Origin: a candidate division FCPU426 bacterium
GTDB lineage: Bacteria; Oederibacteriota; Muellerivitia; Muellerivitales; Muellerivitaceae
Assembly (NCBI GenBank): GCA_030041545.1
Contig: JASHNQ010000021.1
Coordinates: forward strand, 1 to 55,893
DNA: 55,893 nt
Direction: 5' to 3'
The notes beneath the pieces were generated by a model. The model was not told the origin of the DNA. It made no database searches and saw only the letters and a list, made by a program, of their open reading frames with translations. Below, in pieces: positions 1-7,712 of the stretch; the stretch's first letter is position 1, and every line of letters begins with the position of its first letter. Made by a program: the position numbers and the translations under genes.

Positions 1-243
1 GATTCGGGGTTGGATATCGACGCCTTGAAGGTCGTCGCTGACGGGGTCAATGCCCTGCGCCGCAAGGACAGGTCCTTCCTCCTGGTCACCCATTACCAGC
101 GCCTCTTGGATTACATCGTGCCGGACCAGGTGCACGTCCTGGTCAACGGCCGGATCGTGAAGACCGGCGGCAAGGAATTGGCCCTTGAGTTGGAAGAAAA
201 AGGCTACGGTTGGATTACGGGGACCGAGAAGGTGAAGGCGTAA
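1..243 (+). CDS. sufC: SufC, Fe-S assembly ABC ATPase (3' end only)
   Basis: The gene is cut by the window edge; only the last 80 residues are visible, open from base 1. They begin just after the Walker B aspartate region (DSGLDIDAL, the D-loop) and continue into the H-loop histidine in [10 protein letters not shown] and the typical SufC tail ending in a GYGW motif. SufC is the cytosolic ATPase that works with SufB and SufD to build Fe-S clusters. Its stop lies 5 bases before sufD, so the two are co-transcribed. sufB is presumably upstream, outside the window. The family call is firm because of the tail motifs and the sufD-sufS-sufU-sufT neighbours. Confidence 0.93.
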   Translation, partial: DSGLDIDALKVVADGVNALRRKDRSFLLVTHYQRLLDYIVPDQVHVLVNGRIVKTGGKELALELEEKGYGWITGTEKVKA

Positions 244-248
244 CTCCA

Positions 249-1574
249 ATGGTTGAATTAAGAGAAAATTACCTTAAGACCTTTGAAAAATTGTCGACAG
301 CGGCCGGCAAAGAGGCCGCTTGGCTGAAATCCTTGAGGGAAAGGGCTTTGTCGTCCTTCAAGGAAACCGGATTTCCCACGCCGAAGGATGAATATTGGAG
401 ATATACCGACCTCAGCACGAACCTTCTTAAAACTTCCTTTGGGTTCGAAGCCGAGACCGCGGCAAAAACAGACATCCAAGCCCGTCTGAAGTCATTGGGT
501 TTCGAAATCCAAAATGCCGATGTTCTTGTTTTTGTGAACGGTCATTTTTTCGGTCAGGCCTTTTCCGGGACGAATAACCGGGTGAAATTCCTTGAGATAA
601 AAAAATTAACAGGCGCTTTGTCCGGAGGCATTCCACAACAATCGCTTGGAACCGTTCTGCCTTTCGAAAAACGTCCTTTTGCCGCTTTAAATACCGCTTT
701 CTTTACGGACGGCTTGTTTTTAAAAGTTCCGGAGGGGCAACAAGTTCCAAACCCTATTCACGTTGTTTATTTGTCGACCAATGGAAATCAAGCGACCCAA
801 TCCCATGTCCGCAACTTGGTGGTGATGGAAAATGACAGCCGTGCGACCGTGGTCGAGCATTACCTGGGCGACGCTGTCAGCCCCTATTTGACCAATGCCG
901 TCACCGAAGTGAGGCTTTCCCGGGGCGCGGAATTGGAGCACGCCAAAATCGAACAAGAGGACCCAAAAGCCTACCACATCGGTACCCTGGCCGTGAAACA
1001 GGAGGAAGGAAGCCGTTTCGTCTCCCGCACTTTTTCCCTCGGCGGGTTTTTGGCCCGCAACGAGGTGGAAACGTCCCTGGAGGGGAAAAAGGCGGAATGC
1101 TCCCTGGAGGGCCTTTTCCTAGTAAAGGGCAAACAACATTCGGACAACCGCACCTTCATTGACCATAAATCACCCGCCTGCAAGAGCGAGGAATTCTTCA
1201 AGGGCGTGCTGGACGGCGAGGGCACGGGCATCATGGACGGCCACATCCTGGTGCGGGAAAACGCCCAAAAGACCGACGCCCGCCAAAGCGCCCACAACCT
1301 GCAGCTTTCCAACGCCACCAAGCTTTATTCCAAGCCCCAGCTTCATATCTACGCCGACGATGTGAAATGCTCCCATGGCTCGGCCACGGGCCAGCTGGCG
1401 GAGGAAGCCCTTTTCTACCTGCAATCGCGCGGCATCGGCCGGAAAGAGGCCAAAAGCCTGTTGGTGTACGCCTTCGCGGACGAGATGGTGGAGCGTATCA
1501 CGACGGAATACTTGAAGGCGCCTTTACGGGGGATGGTCCAAAAATGGATGGGGCCAGAAGGGAATAAACCATGA
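249..1574 (+). CDS. sufD: SufD, Fe-S cluster scaffold subunit
   Basis: The protein has 441 residues, the usual SufD length. The N-terminal part (about 1-150) has the SufD-type helical region with the PTPKDEYWRYTDL motif. The C-terminal part is the SufB/SufD beta-helix core (about 160-420), with LEGLFLVKGKQHSDNRTFIDH and the conserved CSHGSATGQL stretch near the end. It forms the SufBC2D scaffold with SufC. I chose the ATG at 249, 5 bases after the sufC stop; an in-frame start at 210 would overlap sufC and adds nothing family-like. The stop overlaps the sufS start by 4 bases (ATGA), which suggests translational coupling. Confidence 0.95.
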   Translation: MVELRENYLKTFEKLSTAAGKEAAWLKSLRERALSSFKETGFPTPKDEYWRYTDLSTNLLKTSFGFEAETAAKTDIQARLKSLGFEIQNADVLVFVNGHFFGQAFSGTNNRVKFLEIKKLTGALSGGIPQQSLGTVLPFEKRPFAALNTAFFTDGLFLKVPEGQQVPNPIHVVYLSTNGNQATQSHVRNLVVMENDSRATVVEHYLGDAVSPYLTNAVTEVRLSRGAELEHAKIEQEDPKAYHIGTLAVKQEEGSRFVSRTFSLGGFLARNEVETSLEGKKAECSLEGLFLVKGKQHSDNRTFIDHKSPACKSEEFFKGVLDGEGTGIMDGHILVRENAQKTDARQSAHNLQLSNATKLYSKPQLHIYADDVKCSHGSATGQLAEEALFYLQSRGIGRKEAKSLLVYAFADEMVERITTEYLKAPLRGMVQKWMGPEGNKP

Positions 1575-2854
1575 AAACTAAAACAAAACCCCCGAAACCC
1601 ATCCGGCTCCTTAATGGCCGGCAGGGAAGAGCAACAACGTCTGATATTGCGAAAATCCGCAAGGACTTTCCCATCCTGAAGGAAAAAGTCCATGGGAAAC
1701 CCCTGGTTTACCTGGACAACGCGGCTACCACCCAAAAACCCCTATCCGTTATCGAAGCCCTGGACCGCTATTACCGGAAGTACAATTCCAACATTCACCG
1801 GGGGCTCCATCTTCTAAGTGAAAAGGCCACGGAAGCCTATGAAGCCTCCCGGGTCAAGGCCCAAAAATTCCTCAACGCGGCTGACTCGCGGGAAATCATC
1901 TTTACACGGGGCGCCACCGAAGGCATCAACCTGGTGGCCCAAACCTGGGGACGGCAAAACGTGAAGTCCGGGGACGAAGTGCTGGTCACCCACATGGAGC
2001 ATCACTCCAACATCGTGCCCTGGCAGATGCTTTGCGAGGAAAAGGGCGCGACCCTGAAAGTGGCGCCCATCAGCGACGCCGGCGAGTTGGTGATGGAAGA
2101 ATTTTATAAACTTCTCACGGCTAAAACCAAAATTTTGGCCGTTACCCACGTTTCCAATGCCTTGGGCACGGTCAACGATATCGAGGAAATTGTCAAAGTC
2201 GCCCATGTTTGCGGGGCCAAGGTTTTGGTGGACGGCGCCCAATCCATCCCCCACATGGCCGTGAACGTGCAGGGAATGGATTGTGATTTTTTAGTTTTCT
2301 CTGGTCACAAGATCTACGGCCCCACGGGTATCGGAGTGTTGTACGGGAAATACGCTTTGTTGGATTCCATGCCACCCTACCAGGGAGGGGGCGACATGAT
2401 TTCCTCGGTTACCTTCGAGAAAACCCTTTATAAAAAACCTCCCCATAAGTTCGAGGCGGGGACGCCCCATATCGCGGGCGTGATCGGCCTGGGGGCCGCG
2501 CTGGATTACGTCTCCCAAATCGGCCTAGGAAATATTGCCGCCCATGAGCACGACCTCTTGGTTTATGGGACGAAAATTCTTAAAGAAATACCTGGACTTA
2601 CGTTGGTGGGGACGGCCGCCCATAAGGCGGGAGTGCTGTCGTTCACGCTGGAGGATATCCACCCCCACGACATCGGCACCATCCTGGACCGGCAAGGGAT
2701 AGCCATTCGCGCCGGGCACCATTGCGCCCAACCCGTGATGGACCGGTTCCAGATCCCCGCCACGGCACGGGCCTCCCTGGCGCTTTACAACACCCGGGAG
2801 GAAATCGACGTTTTGGCGAAAGCCATTCACAAAGTTTTGGAGGTCTTCAAATAA
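1571..2854 (+). CDS. sufS: SufS, cysteine desulfurase (group II)
   Basis: This 427-residue PLP enzyme releases sulfur from cysteine to feed cluster assembly. The N-terminus carries YLDNAATTQKP. Lys247 in SGHKIYGPTG is the expected PLP-binding lysine. Cys385 in RAGHHCAQP is the catalytic persulfide cysteine, in the short active-site loop typical of SufS rather than IscS. About 25 basic residues precede the usual N-terminus. It overlaps sufD by 4 bases. With the SufU-type protein next downstream, sulfur transfer probably goes SufS to SufU, as in Firmicutes; that last step is inference from the neighbours. Confidence 0.95.
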   Translation: MKTKTKPPKPIRLLNGRQGRATTSDIAKIRKDFPILKEKVHGKPLVYLDNAATTQKPLSVIEALDRYYRKYNSNIHRGLHLLSEKATEAYEASRVKAQKFLNAADSREIIFTRGATEGINLVAQTWGRQNVKSGDEVLVTHMEHHSNIVPWQMLCEEKGATLKVAPISDAGELVMEEFYKLLTAKTKILAVTHVSNALGTVNDIEEIVKVAHVCGAKVLVDGAQSIPHMAVNVQGMDCDFLVFSGHKIYGPTGIGVLYGKYALLDSMPPYQGGGDMISSVTFEKTLYKKPPHKFEAGTPHIAGVIGLGAALDYVSQIGLGNIAAHEHDLLVYGTKILKEIPGLTLVGTAAHKAGVLSFTLEDIHPHDIGTILDRQGIAIRAGHHCAQPVMDRFQIPATARASLALYNTREEIDVLAKAIHKVLEVFK

Positions 2855-2863
2855 TAATTTTGA

Positions 2864-2946
2864 ATTGTTGTGAATTTCAATCCTAAATATGGATAGAAAT
2901 TTTCCATAATTTAAAATTAAACATTAAGAATTTAAAATTCGCGACC
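2864..2946. repeat. AT-rich imperfect palindromic intergenic repeat, family A
   Basis: This AT-rich block fills the sufS-sufU gap. Read on the minus strand it closely matches 55008-55078 in front of scpB; shared words include TTTAATTTTAAATTATGGAA and AATTCTTAAT, followed by a GGATTGAAA-type segment. Shorter relatives sit at 11160-11192 and 16149-16192. The block has inverted-repeat character (AATTTAAAATT). No coding potential is visible. It may hold the sufU promoter or may be a neutral dispersed repeat. Confidence 0.6.
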
Positions 2947-2963
2947 GATTTTTAGGAGAGCAC

Positions 2964-3428
2964 ATGTCCGAATTCAGCGACCTTTACCAGGATTTAATCC
3001 TGGATCACCAGAAAAACCCCCGCAACTTCGGGGAATTGGCCGGCGCCAACCACCACGCGGACGGCTATAACCCATTATGCGGGGACAAAATCGCGCTGGA
3101 CCTAAAGGTGAACGGGCAAGGCGTGATCGAGGACGTGAAGTTCAAGGGATCGGGCTGCGCCATTTCCAAAGCCTCGGCTTCCATGATGACGGTGGCTTTG
3201 AAGGGAAAAAAGACCGCCGAGGTGGAAAAGATGTTCACCCAATTCCACGACATGGTCATGGGCAAGGAAGGGGCCCCCATGTCCGACCTGGGCAAACTGA
3301 AGGTTTTCGCCGGAGTACGGGACTATCCCGCGCGCGTCAAATGCGCCAGCTTGGCCTGGCACACCCTGGAAGCCGCCCTGCACGACCAAAAAGAGGTCGT
3401 TTCCACCGAGAGCGGGGAGGAGAGCTGA
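2964..3428 (+). CDS. sufU: SufU/IscU-type Fe-S scaffold or sulfur-transfer protein
   Basis: The protein has 154 residues with the NifU_N/IscU fold. The three conserved cysteines are visible: Cys39 in NPLCGDK (with Asp41), Cys65 in GSGCAISKAS, and Cys127 in RVKCASLAWH. The spacing between the second and third cysteines is long, and the length and operon position next to sufS fit SufU, the zinc-dependent sulfurtransferase that accepts sulfur from SufS, better than IscU. A clear AGGAG lies just before the ATG. It is followed 1 base later by sufT, so the two are translationally linked. Confidence 0.93.
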   Translation: MSEFSDLYQDLILDHQKNPRNFGELAGANHHADGYNPLCGDKIALDLKVNGQGVIEDVKFKGSGCAISKASASMMTVALKGKKTAEVEKMFTQFHDMVMGKEGAPMSDLGKLKVFAGVRDYPARVKCASLAWHTLEAALHDQKEVVSTESGEES

Positions 3429-3429
3429 G

Positions 3430-3996
3430 ATGGCCTACGAACTTGTCACCCTCACGCGCGACTGCAAGGCCATCACCATCCCTTATGGCACCGAAACCGT
3501 TGTGTTCAAGGATGAGAAGGCCTACATCACCCAGACCCTGGGCGGCAGTTTCACCCTCCAGCGCGATAATGGCCAATTGGTGCGCATCGACGGCCATGAC
3601 GCGGACGCCTTGGGGAAGGAGGTGCCCCACGAAGCCAAGGTTTTCAAGATCGAGTATCATGACGAAGTGCAGCGCGAGGACAAGGACATTGAGAAGGACG
3701 TCTGGGACCGCCTCAAGACCTGCTACGACCCCGAAATTCCCGTGGACATCGTGGAACTGGGGCTCATCTATAGCTGCAAGATCACGCCCCACCCCCAAGG
3801 CGGCAAAAAGGTTGAAATCGTCATGACCCTGACCGCCCCGGGCTGCGGCATGTCCACGGTCCTGAAAACCGAGATCGAGCAAAAGCTCAGCCGCATCCCG
3901 GGCGTCAAGGAAGCCGTCGTGGACGTCACTTTCGACCCGCCCTGGAACCAGTCCCTCATGAGCGAAGCCGCCCGGCTGCAACTGGGGATGATGTAA
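3430..3996 (+). CDS. sufT: SufT, DUF59/MIP18-family Fe-S maturation factor
   Basis: The protein has 188 residues. The N-terminal half carries the SufT-specific region (LTRDCKAITIPYG ... QTLGGSFTLQ ... LVRIDGHDADALG). The C-terminal half is the DUF59/MIP18 domain (WDRLKTCYDPEIPVDIVELGLIY) with the conserved TAPGCGM cysteine and the final DPPWNQSLMSEAARLQLGM motif. Members of this family help mature Fe-S proteins, but the exact chemistry is not settled. It is the last gene of the suf operon here, starting 1 base after sufU. Confidence 0.92.
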   Translation: MAYELVTLTRDCKAITIPYGTETVVFKDEKAYITQTLGGSFTLQRDNGQLVRIDGHDADALGKEVPHEAKVFKIEYHDEVQREDKDIEKDVWDRLKTCYDPEIPVDIVELGLIYSCKITPHPQGGKKVEIVMTLTAPGCGMSTVLKTEIEQKLSRIPGVKEAVVDVTFDPPWNQSLMSEAARLQLGMM

Positions 3997-4137
3997 AAAA
4001 TCGACAAGCGTTTTCCCCGCCCTAAATCCCGCCTTTCAGGCCTGTTGCGGCTCCTGCCAAGCTCCACCTCCCTGGCAACCTCCTGAGCCCAGGCGTACAC
4101 TTTAAGTAAGCAAGAAACTTTGAAAAAGGAGGCTGCC

Positions 4138-4407
4138 ATGGCATCTTTCTTCTTGTTTCTTTTAGTGGGTATCGGTTTGGGTTTTATCGCGGGAGCCATG
4201 AAACACGACGACTGGATTGATTTCGTCGCCGACATTGAAACCAGCCTTTTAGGCGCCATCATCGGGGGAATGACCTTCGTGGTGGCGGGGCACCATGTCG
4301 GCAACGACCTCGCGGGCTGCCTGTTGGTTTCCCTGGTGACGGCGTTGGTATTTCTGGGGATTCTCCGGCGGTTTGTCGGCAAGGGCCCCATGCCCGTTCA
4401 CCGTTAA
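4138..4407 (+). CDS. Small membrane protein, GlsB/YeaQ/YmgE-like
   Basis: This 89-residue, very hydrophobic protein has three predicted membrane helices (about 2-20, 38-56 and 62-83), with glycine-rich pairs GIGLGFIAGA and LLGAIIGGM. That is the pattern of the transglycosylase-associated (GlsB/YeaQ/YmgE) family of small stress-related inner-membrane proteins, whose function is poorly known. The ATG at 4138 is chosen because AAAGGAGG sits 6 bases upstream; an in-frame TTG at 4120 lies upstream of that ribosome site. The family assignment is by pattern only. Confidence 0.7.
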   Translation: MASFFLFLLVGIGLGFIAGAMKHDDWIDFVADIETSLLGAIIGGMTFVVAGHHVGNDLAGCLLVSLVTALVFLGILRRFVGKGPMPVHR

Positions 4408-4435
4408 ACTAAGAGACTGTAACAAAACCCAGGAA

Positions 4436-4478
4436 TTTCTCACCGCGAAGGCGCGAAGATCGCGAAGGAAAACCAGGT
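4436..4478. repeat. CGCGAAG-type heptamer repeat, family C
   Basis: The run CACCGCGAAGGCGCGAAG followed by ATCGCGAAGG is a short array of CGCGAAG-like heptamers. Related runs lie at 8689-8780, 19188-19342 and, in weaker form, 20849-20921 and 26048-26086. All but the one overlapping ruvC are intergenic or at gene starts. Confidence 0.6.
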
Positions 4479-4582
4479 TTTGTCCCGGATCCTAAATAAA
4501 GTAAAATGGGACCGCCCCGATTGGGCGGCAGGAGAGTTCTTTTAGTTTTTTAGTAGGAAGGTTTTAACCTTATCTATAAAAT

Positions 4583-4619
4583 AATCCCGCCTTCAACCCA
4601 TGTGGAAAGCGGGATTTTT
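4583..4619 (+). promoter_or_regulatory. Hairpin with T-run abutting a start codon
   Basis: A perfect 8-bp stem (AATCCCGC at 4583-4590, GCGGGATT at 4609-4616) runs into a short T-run, and the ATG of the next gene follows immediately at 4620. The only ribosome-site-like sequence, GGAAAG at 4604-4609, lies at the edge of the stem. It could be a terminator for the upstream transcript, or a structure that limits translation of the next gene. Confidence 0.5.
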
Positions 4620-5096
4620 ATGTCCGACCTCAATTGGAAATCCGCCCTGCGGATTGTTTTGATGAAAACCCTCGGTGTCCTGCTGGCGGTTATCTTCCTG
4701 CCGATCGCGCTTCTTTTCCTCGCCTACCCGGTGATCGCCCTTGCCACCACCCACGGCGGGGAGGACGCCAAGGTTGTTTCGGTTTCAGACCATTTCAACA
4801 AGATGAAGACCGGTTGCCGGATCGGGGGTTTGTTCACCGTGTCCACCGAACCCCAGGAGACCCAAAAAATTCTCAAACACAAAGCCGGCCCGGATAAAAA
4901 CATCTATTGCCTTTATCCGGTGTGGCCGGACCAATTACAACCCCTCAAGGGGGACATCATCCGCGTTTGGCCGGTTAAGAAGCCCCTTCTGGGGGCTCCT
5001 TCCACCGAGGGGTGGGGATGGTTTATTGCAGGAACGATTTTCGTCCTGGGCCTGGTCATGCTGGAATTCATGTTTTTAGCCATCACCCTCGCCTGA
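4620..5096 (+). CDS. Hypothetical two-helix membrane protein
   Basis: The protein has 158 residues and no family I recognise. It has a membrane helix at about 13-45, a soluble middle segment of about 90 residues with a CRIGG...CLYPVW pair of cysteines, and a second helix at about 138-157. The middle segment is probably outside the cytoplasm and has a beta-rich look. The ATG at 4620 is the natural start; a GTG at 4602 would fall inside the hairpin described just upstream. There is no close operon partner; cspA follows after about 90 bases. Confidence 0.65.
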   Translation: MSDLNWKSALRIVLMKTLGVLLAVIFLPIALLFLAYPVIALATTHGGEDAKVVSVSDHFNKMKTGCRIGGLFTVSTEPQETQKILKHKAGPDKNIYCLYPVWPDQLQPLKGDIIRVWPVKKPLLGAPSTEGWGWFIAGTIFVLGLVMLEFMFLAITLA

Positions 5097-5130
5097 TTTT
5101 ATTAGGAAATGAGGGTCACGGTTCACCTTT

Positions 5131-5145
5131 TGGGCCGAAGGCCCA
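5131..5145 (+). promoter_or_regulatory. Short perfect hairpin in the cspA leader
   Basis: TGGGCC, a 3-base loop, and GGCCCA form a compact stem about 40 bases before the cspA start, inside an 87-base leader. Cold-shock mRNAs commonly have structured leaders, so a regulatory role is possible, but nothing here proves it. Confidence 0.35.
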
Positions 5146-5183
5146 TGGGGAACTGTGTACATTTTATTTGCGAGGTTAGTAGA

Positions 5184-5384
5184 ATGGCCCAAGGGACTGT
5201 GAAGTGGTTTAAGAACGAAAAAGGATTCGGCTTTATCTCCCAGGACGGCGGCGAGGACGTGTTCGTGCACTATTCCGCCATTCAGTCCGATGGCTTCAAG
5301 ACTTTGAACGAGGGCGACCGCGTGGAATTCGACGTCACCCAAGGGCAAAAGGGTTTAAAGGCTGAAAACGTCCGCAAAATCTGA
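5184..5384 (+). CDS. cspA: Cold-shock protein, CspA family
   Basis: This 66-residue single cold-shock domain is full length. It has both RNA-binding motifs, KGFGFI (RNP1) and DVFVHYSAI (RNP2), and begins with [16 protein letters not shown], the standard start of the family. An upstream in-frame start at 5109 would add 25 residues unlike any CspA and is rejected. These proteins bind single-stranded RNA and act as RNA chaperones. The gene appears to be monocistronic, with a leader hairpin upstream and a strong terminator just after the stop. Confidence 0.95.
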   Translation: MAQGTVKWFKNEKGFGFISQDGGEDVFVHYSAIQSDGFKTLNEGDRVEFDVTQGQKGLKAENVRKI

Positions 5385-5398
5385 AGTTCGCGGCCTTT

Positions 5399-5430
5399 AA
5401 AGCCCCTGAGAAATCAGGGGCTTTTTTTTT
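5399..5430 (+). terminator. Intrinsic terminator of cspA
   Basis: AGCCCCTGA at 5401-5409 pairs perfectly with TCAGGGGCT at 5414-5422 across a 4-base loop, followed by eight T residues. It lies 16 bases after the cspA stop. Confidence 0.9.
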
Positions 5431-5443
5431 GGGGAAAATCCAC

Positions 5444-7642
5444 ATGGATTCCAAATTTACAATCCGCCGCAACCTCCGGATAGGCACAGCCGTTATGGTG
5501 GGTCTCTTGGGCGAAGAGCTTTTAGCCCGCCGTGAAATACCATGGACCCTGTGGGGAGGCGCGGCCCTCTTGGCCATCTCGGCCGGAGTCCTTGGGAACG
5601 GGAGATACGCCCCCGGACCCCCCGCCCCCCAGAAGATGGCGGGTGAATGGGCCTGGGTGATCCTGGCACTGGGCATTGGGGCGTTTTTTCGATGGTATCA
5701 ATTGGACCGGATCCCTTCCGGCATTTTCTTGGATCAGGGGAGCTGGGGTTGGGGGGCGGAACGGATCCTTTATGACGGATGGCGGCCGTTTTACGACCGC
5801 CAGTTACGGCCCTTTTATGAAACCGCCCGTTTAGCCGTTTGGGAAATCCAGAGTTACTATCAATTGGCCCTTTGGTTCTGGCTCTTTGGCCCCTCGAAAC
5901 TGTCCCTGTTTTCTTTTTCCAATTTTATTTCCCTCCTCGGTTCCCTCCTGGCTTATTGGGCTTTCCGCCAATGGGGAATTCCCCGTGCCTCCTGTATCGC
6001 GCTTTTTTTCATGGTGACCATGCGGTGGTATCTCAACTTCAGCCGTTGCGCCCATCCCGCCTACGACGCCCCTTTCTACCTATGCGGCACCCTGGCGTTA
6101 TGGCTTTACGCCCACGAAACCGGCAAGCCGTGGGCTTGGCTGGGTTGCGCCCTTTGTCTTTCAGCCGAGTTTTACGCCTATCCCTCACTCCTCATTACGC
6201 CCTTGTTGGTGGCTTTTTGGGCCGTTTATGAATGGCGCAAGCGGCCCCTGGAAAGAAGCCGGCTGTCGCGCTGGTACTCCCTGGGTTTCCTCCTGACGGC
6301 GCTCCTGAGCCTGCCGGTTTGGGGGCATATGATCATGGCCCACAGTTTCGGCAGGAGGGAACAAGAGGACTGGCTTTTCTCAAGCATCCATTCGGCGGTG
6401 GTCCCGGCCGTGGCAAGGCACATCGCAGCGTTTATCCTGATGTGGGACCGGCAAGGGGATGGCTGGCCCATCCATAATTGGCCTTATGACCGCACCTTGG
6501 ACCCCGTGACGGGTTTCCTTCTTCTCATCGGGTTGATTTCCGCCGCCGGGAATTGGCGGCACAGGCCTTTTTTCTACTGCTTGAGCGGGTTGGGAATCAT
6601 GGCCCTGCCGGGCCTTTTAACCGCCGCGGACGCCCCCGCCAGCCATGTCACCGGAATGGTTCCCTTCATCGCCTATCTCGCGGCCGTGGCTTTCTCGCGT
6701 TTGTGGGACTCCTTGGACCTGGCCGGCCCTTTTCGCCGCAAGGCGGCTTTGGCGGGAGCCGCCTTGCTTTTGGGGGGCATGGCTTGGAGCAATTTTGACG
6801 AATATTTTTACCGGCAGGCGCAGGACCCGGCCGTTGGGTCCGCTTTTTACCCAGGCGAAACAGCCGTGGGCGAAAGGCTGGAACAAAGCACCGAAATGGA
6901 ATATTACCTGTCCCCGAAATATTTCGGGAACTTCGATGTGGAGTTTTTGGCTTACCGGAGGTCCGCCGACTTCCGGAAATTGAGCTTTTGGAACCTTCCT
7001 TTCGAGGAGGCCAAGACGGTCCCCCGGGACTCGCTTTTCGTCCTCGATGAGGGAAAAACCGGCTTTCTCCAATGGTTGCAAAAAATATATCCCGGCGGCC
7101 AGGTTGAAACCTACGAATACTTCCGGGGATGGCCCCTGGTTTATTTTTACCGGGTGCCGGCCGGAAGTCCCCGGGAAGGGAAGGGTTGGGGCGGGCTGCG
7201 GGGCACCTACTGGTTTTCGGACGATCGTAGCGGACGGCCGGTTATGACGCGCACCGATCCCCTCCTCAACTTCACCTTCCGCGATGATTTCGGCTTAGCG
7301 GACTTCAAGACCCTTTCGGCCCAGTGGACGGGGTATGTCTTGGCCCCCCAAAAAGGCCCTTATACCTTCCTGGCCCTCACCACCGACGAGGCGGCGGCCT
7401 GGGTGGATGGCCGTAAGGTTTTGGGAGGGCCGGGCACCCAGCAAGGGACCTTAAACTTGTCGGCGGGGCGCCATCGAATCCTCGTTGATTTTCGGAAATC
7501 GTCAGGCGTGGATACGGCCCTCAACTTTTTATGGAAAACACCGGAAAGCCAGGGCTACCGGGTTGTCCCCTTTTGGCAATGGACGGTTCCGCCCAAACCC
7601 AGCCCTAAACCCGCTCATTCCAAGGAAAACAGGGCATTTTAA
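5444..7642 (+). CDS. GT-C family glycosyltransferase with C-terminal PA14 domain
   Basis: The protein has 732 residues. Residues about 10-470 are a polytopic membrane domain with roughly a dozen hydrophobic helices, like ArnT/PMT-type GT-C enzymes that take sugars from polyprenyl-phosphate donors. The first long loop carries acidic residues (IFLDQGSWGWGAERI) where GT-C enzymes keep their catalytic Asp. A soluble region follows, and residues about 583-710 match a PA14 domain (GLRGTYWFSD ... AQWTGYVLAP ... YTFLALTTDEAAAWVDG), a beta-barrel that often binds carbohydrate. The ATG at 5444 is preceded by GGGGA. The combination suggests a surface glycosylation enzyme with a built-in sugar-binding module; donor and acceptor are unknown. 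Confidence 0.8.
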   Translation: MDSKFTIRRNLRIGTAVMVGLLGEELLARREIPWTLWGGAALLAISAGVLGNGRYAPGPPAPQKMAGEWAWVILALGIGAFFRWYQLDRIPSGIFLDQGSWGWGAERILYDGWRPFYDRQLRPFYETARLAVWEIQSYYQLALWFWLFGPSKLSLFSFSNFISLLGSLLAYWAFRQWGIPRASCIALFFMVTMRWYLNFSRCAHPAYDAPFYLCGTLALWLYAHETGKPWAWLGCALCLSAEFYAYPSLLITPLLVAFWAVYEWRKRPLERSRLSRWYSLGFLLTALLSLPVWGHMIMAHSFGRREQEDWLFSSIHSAVVPAVARHIAAFILMWDRQGDGWPIHNWPYDRTLDPVTGFLLLIGLISAAGNWRHRPFFYCLSGLGIMALPGLLTAADAPASHVTGMVPFIAYLAAVAFSRLWDSLDLAGPFRRKAALAGAALLLGGMAWSNFDEYFYRQAQDPAVGSAFYPGETAVGERLEQSTEMEYYLSPKYFGNFDVEFLAYRRSADFRKLSFWNLPFEEAKTVPRDSLFVLDEGKTGFLQWLQKIYPGGQVETYEYFRGWPLVYFYRVPAGSPREGKGWGGLRGTYWFSDDRSGRPVMTRTDPLLNFTFRDDFGLADFKTLSAQWTGYVLAPQKGPYTFLALTTDEAAAWVDGRKVLGGPGTQQGTLNLSAGRHRILVDFRKSSGVDTALNFLWKTPESQGYRVVPFWQWTVPPKPSPKPAHSKENRAF

Positions 7643-7712
7643 GCTTGTCCGGCACTAGTAAATCCCTTATGTTAAATTTTCTGTTTTTCCATTCAAAATT
7701 CGGCTTGGACCC

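Noticed and set aside
3077-3826. Long plus-strand frame (249 codons) overlapping sufU and sufT
   Set aside because: It is a GC-rich shadow in another frame of two clearly recognisable genes; Arg/Pro-rich and without motifs.
4436-4478. CRISPR array (because of repeated units)
   Set aside because: Units are 7-8 bases with no spacers of constant length and no cas genes nearby; the same holds for all other repeats in the window.
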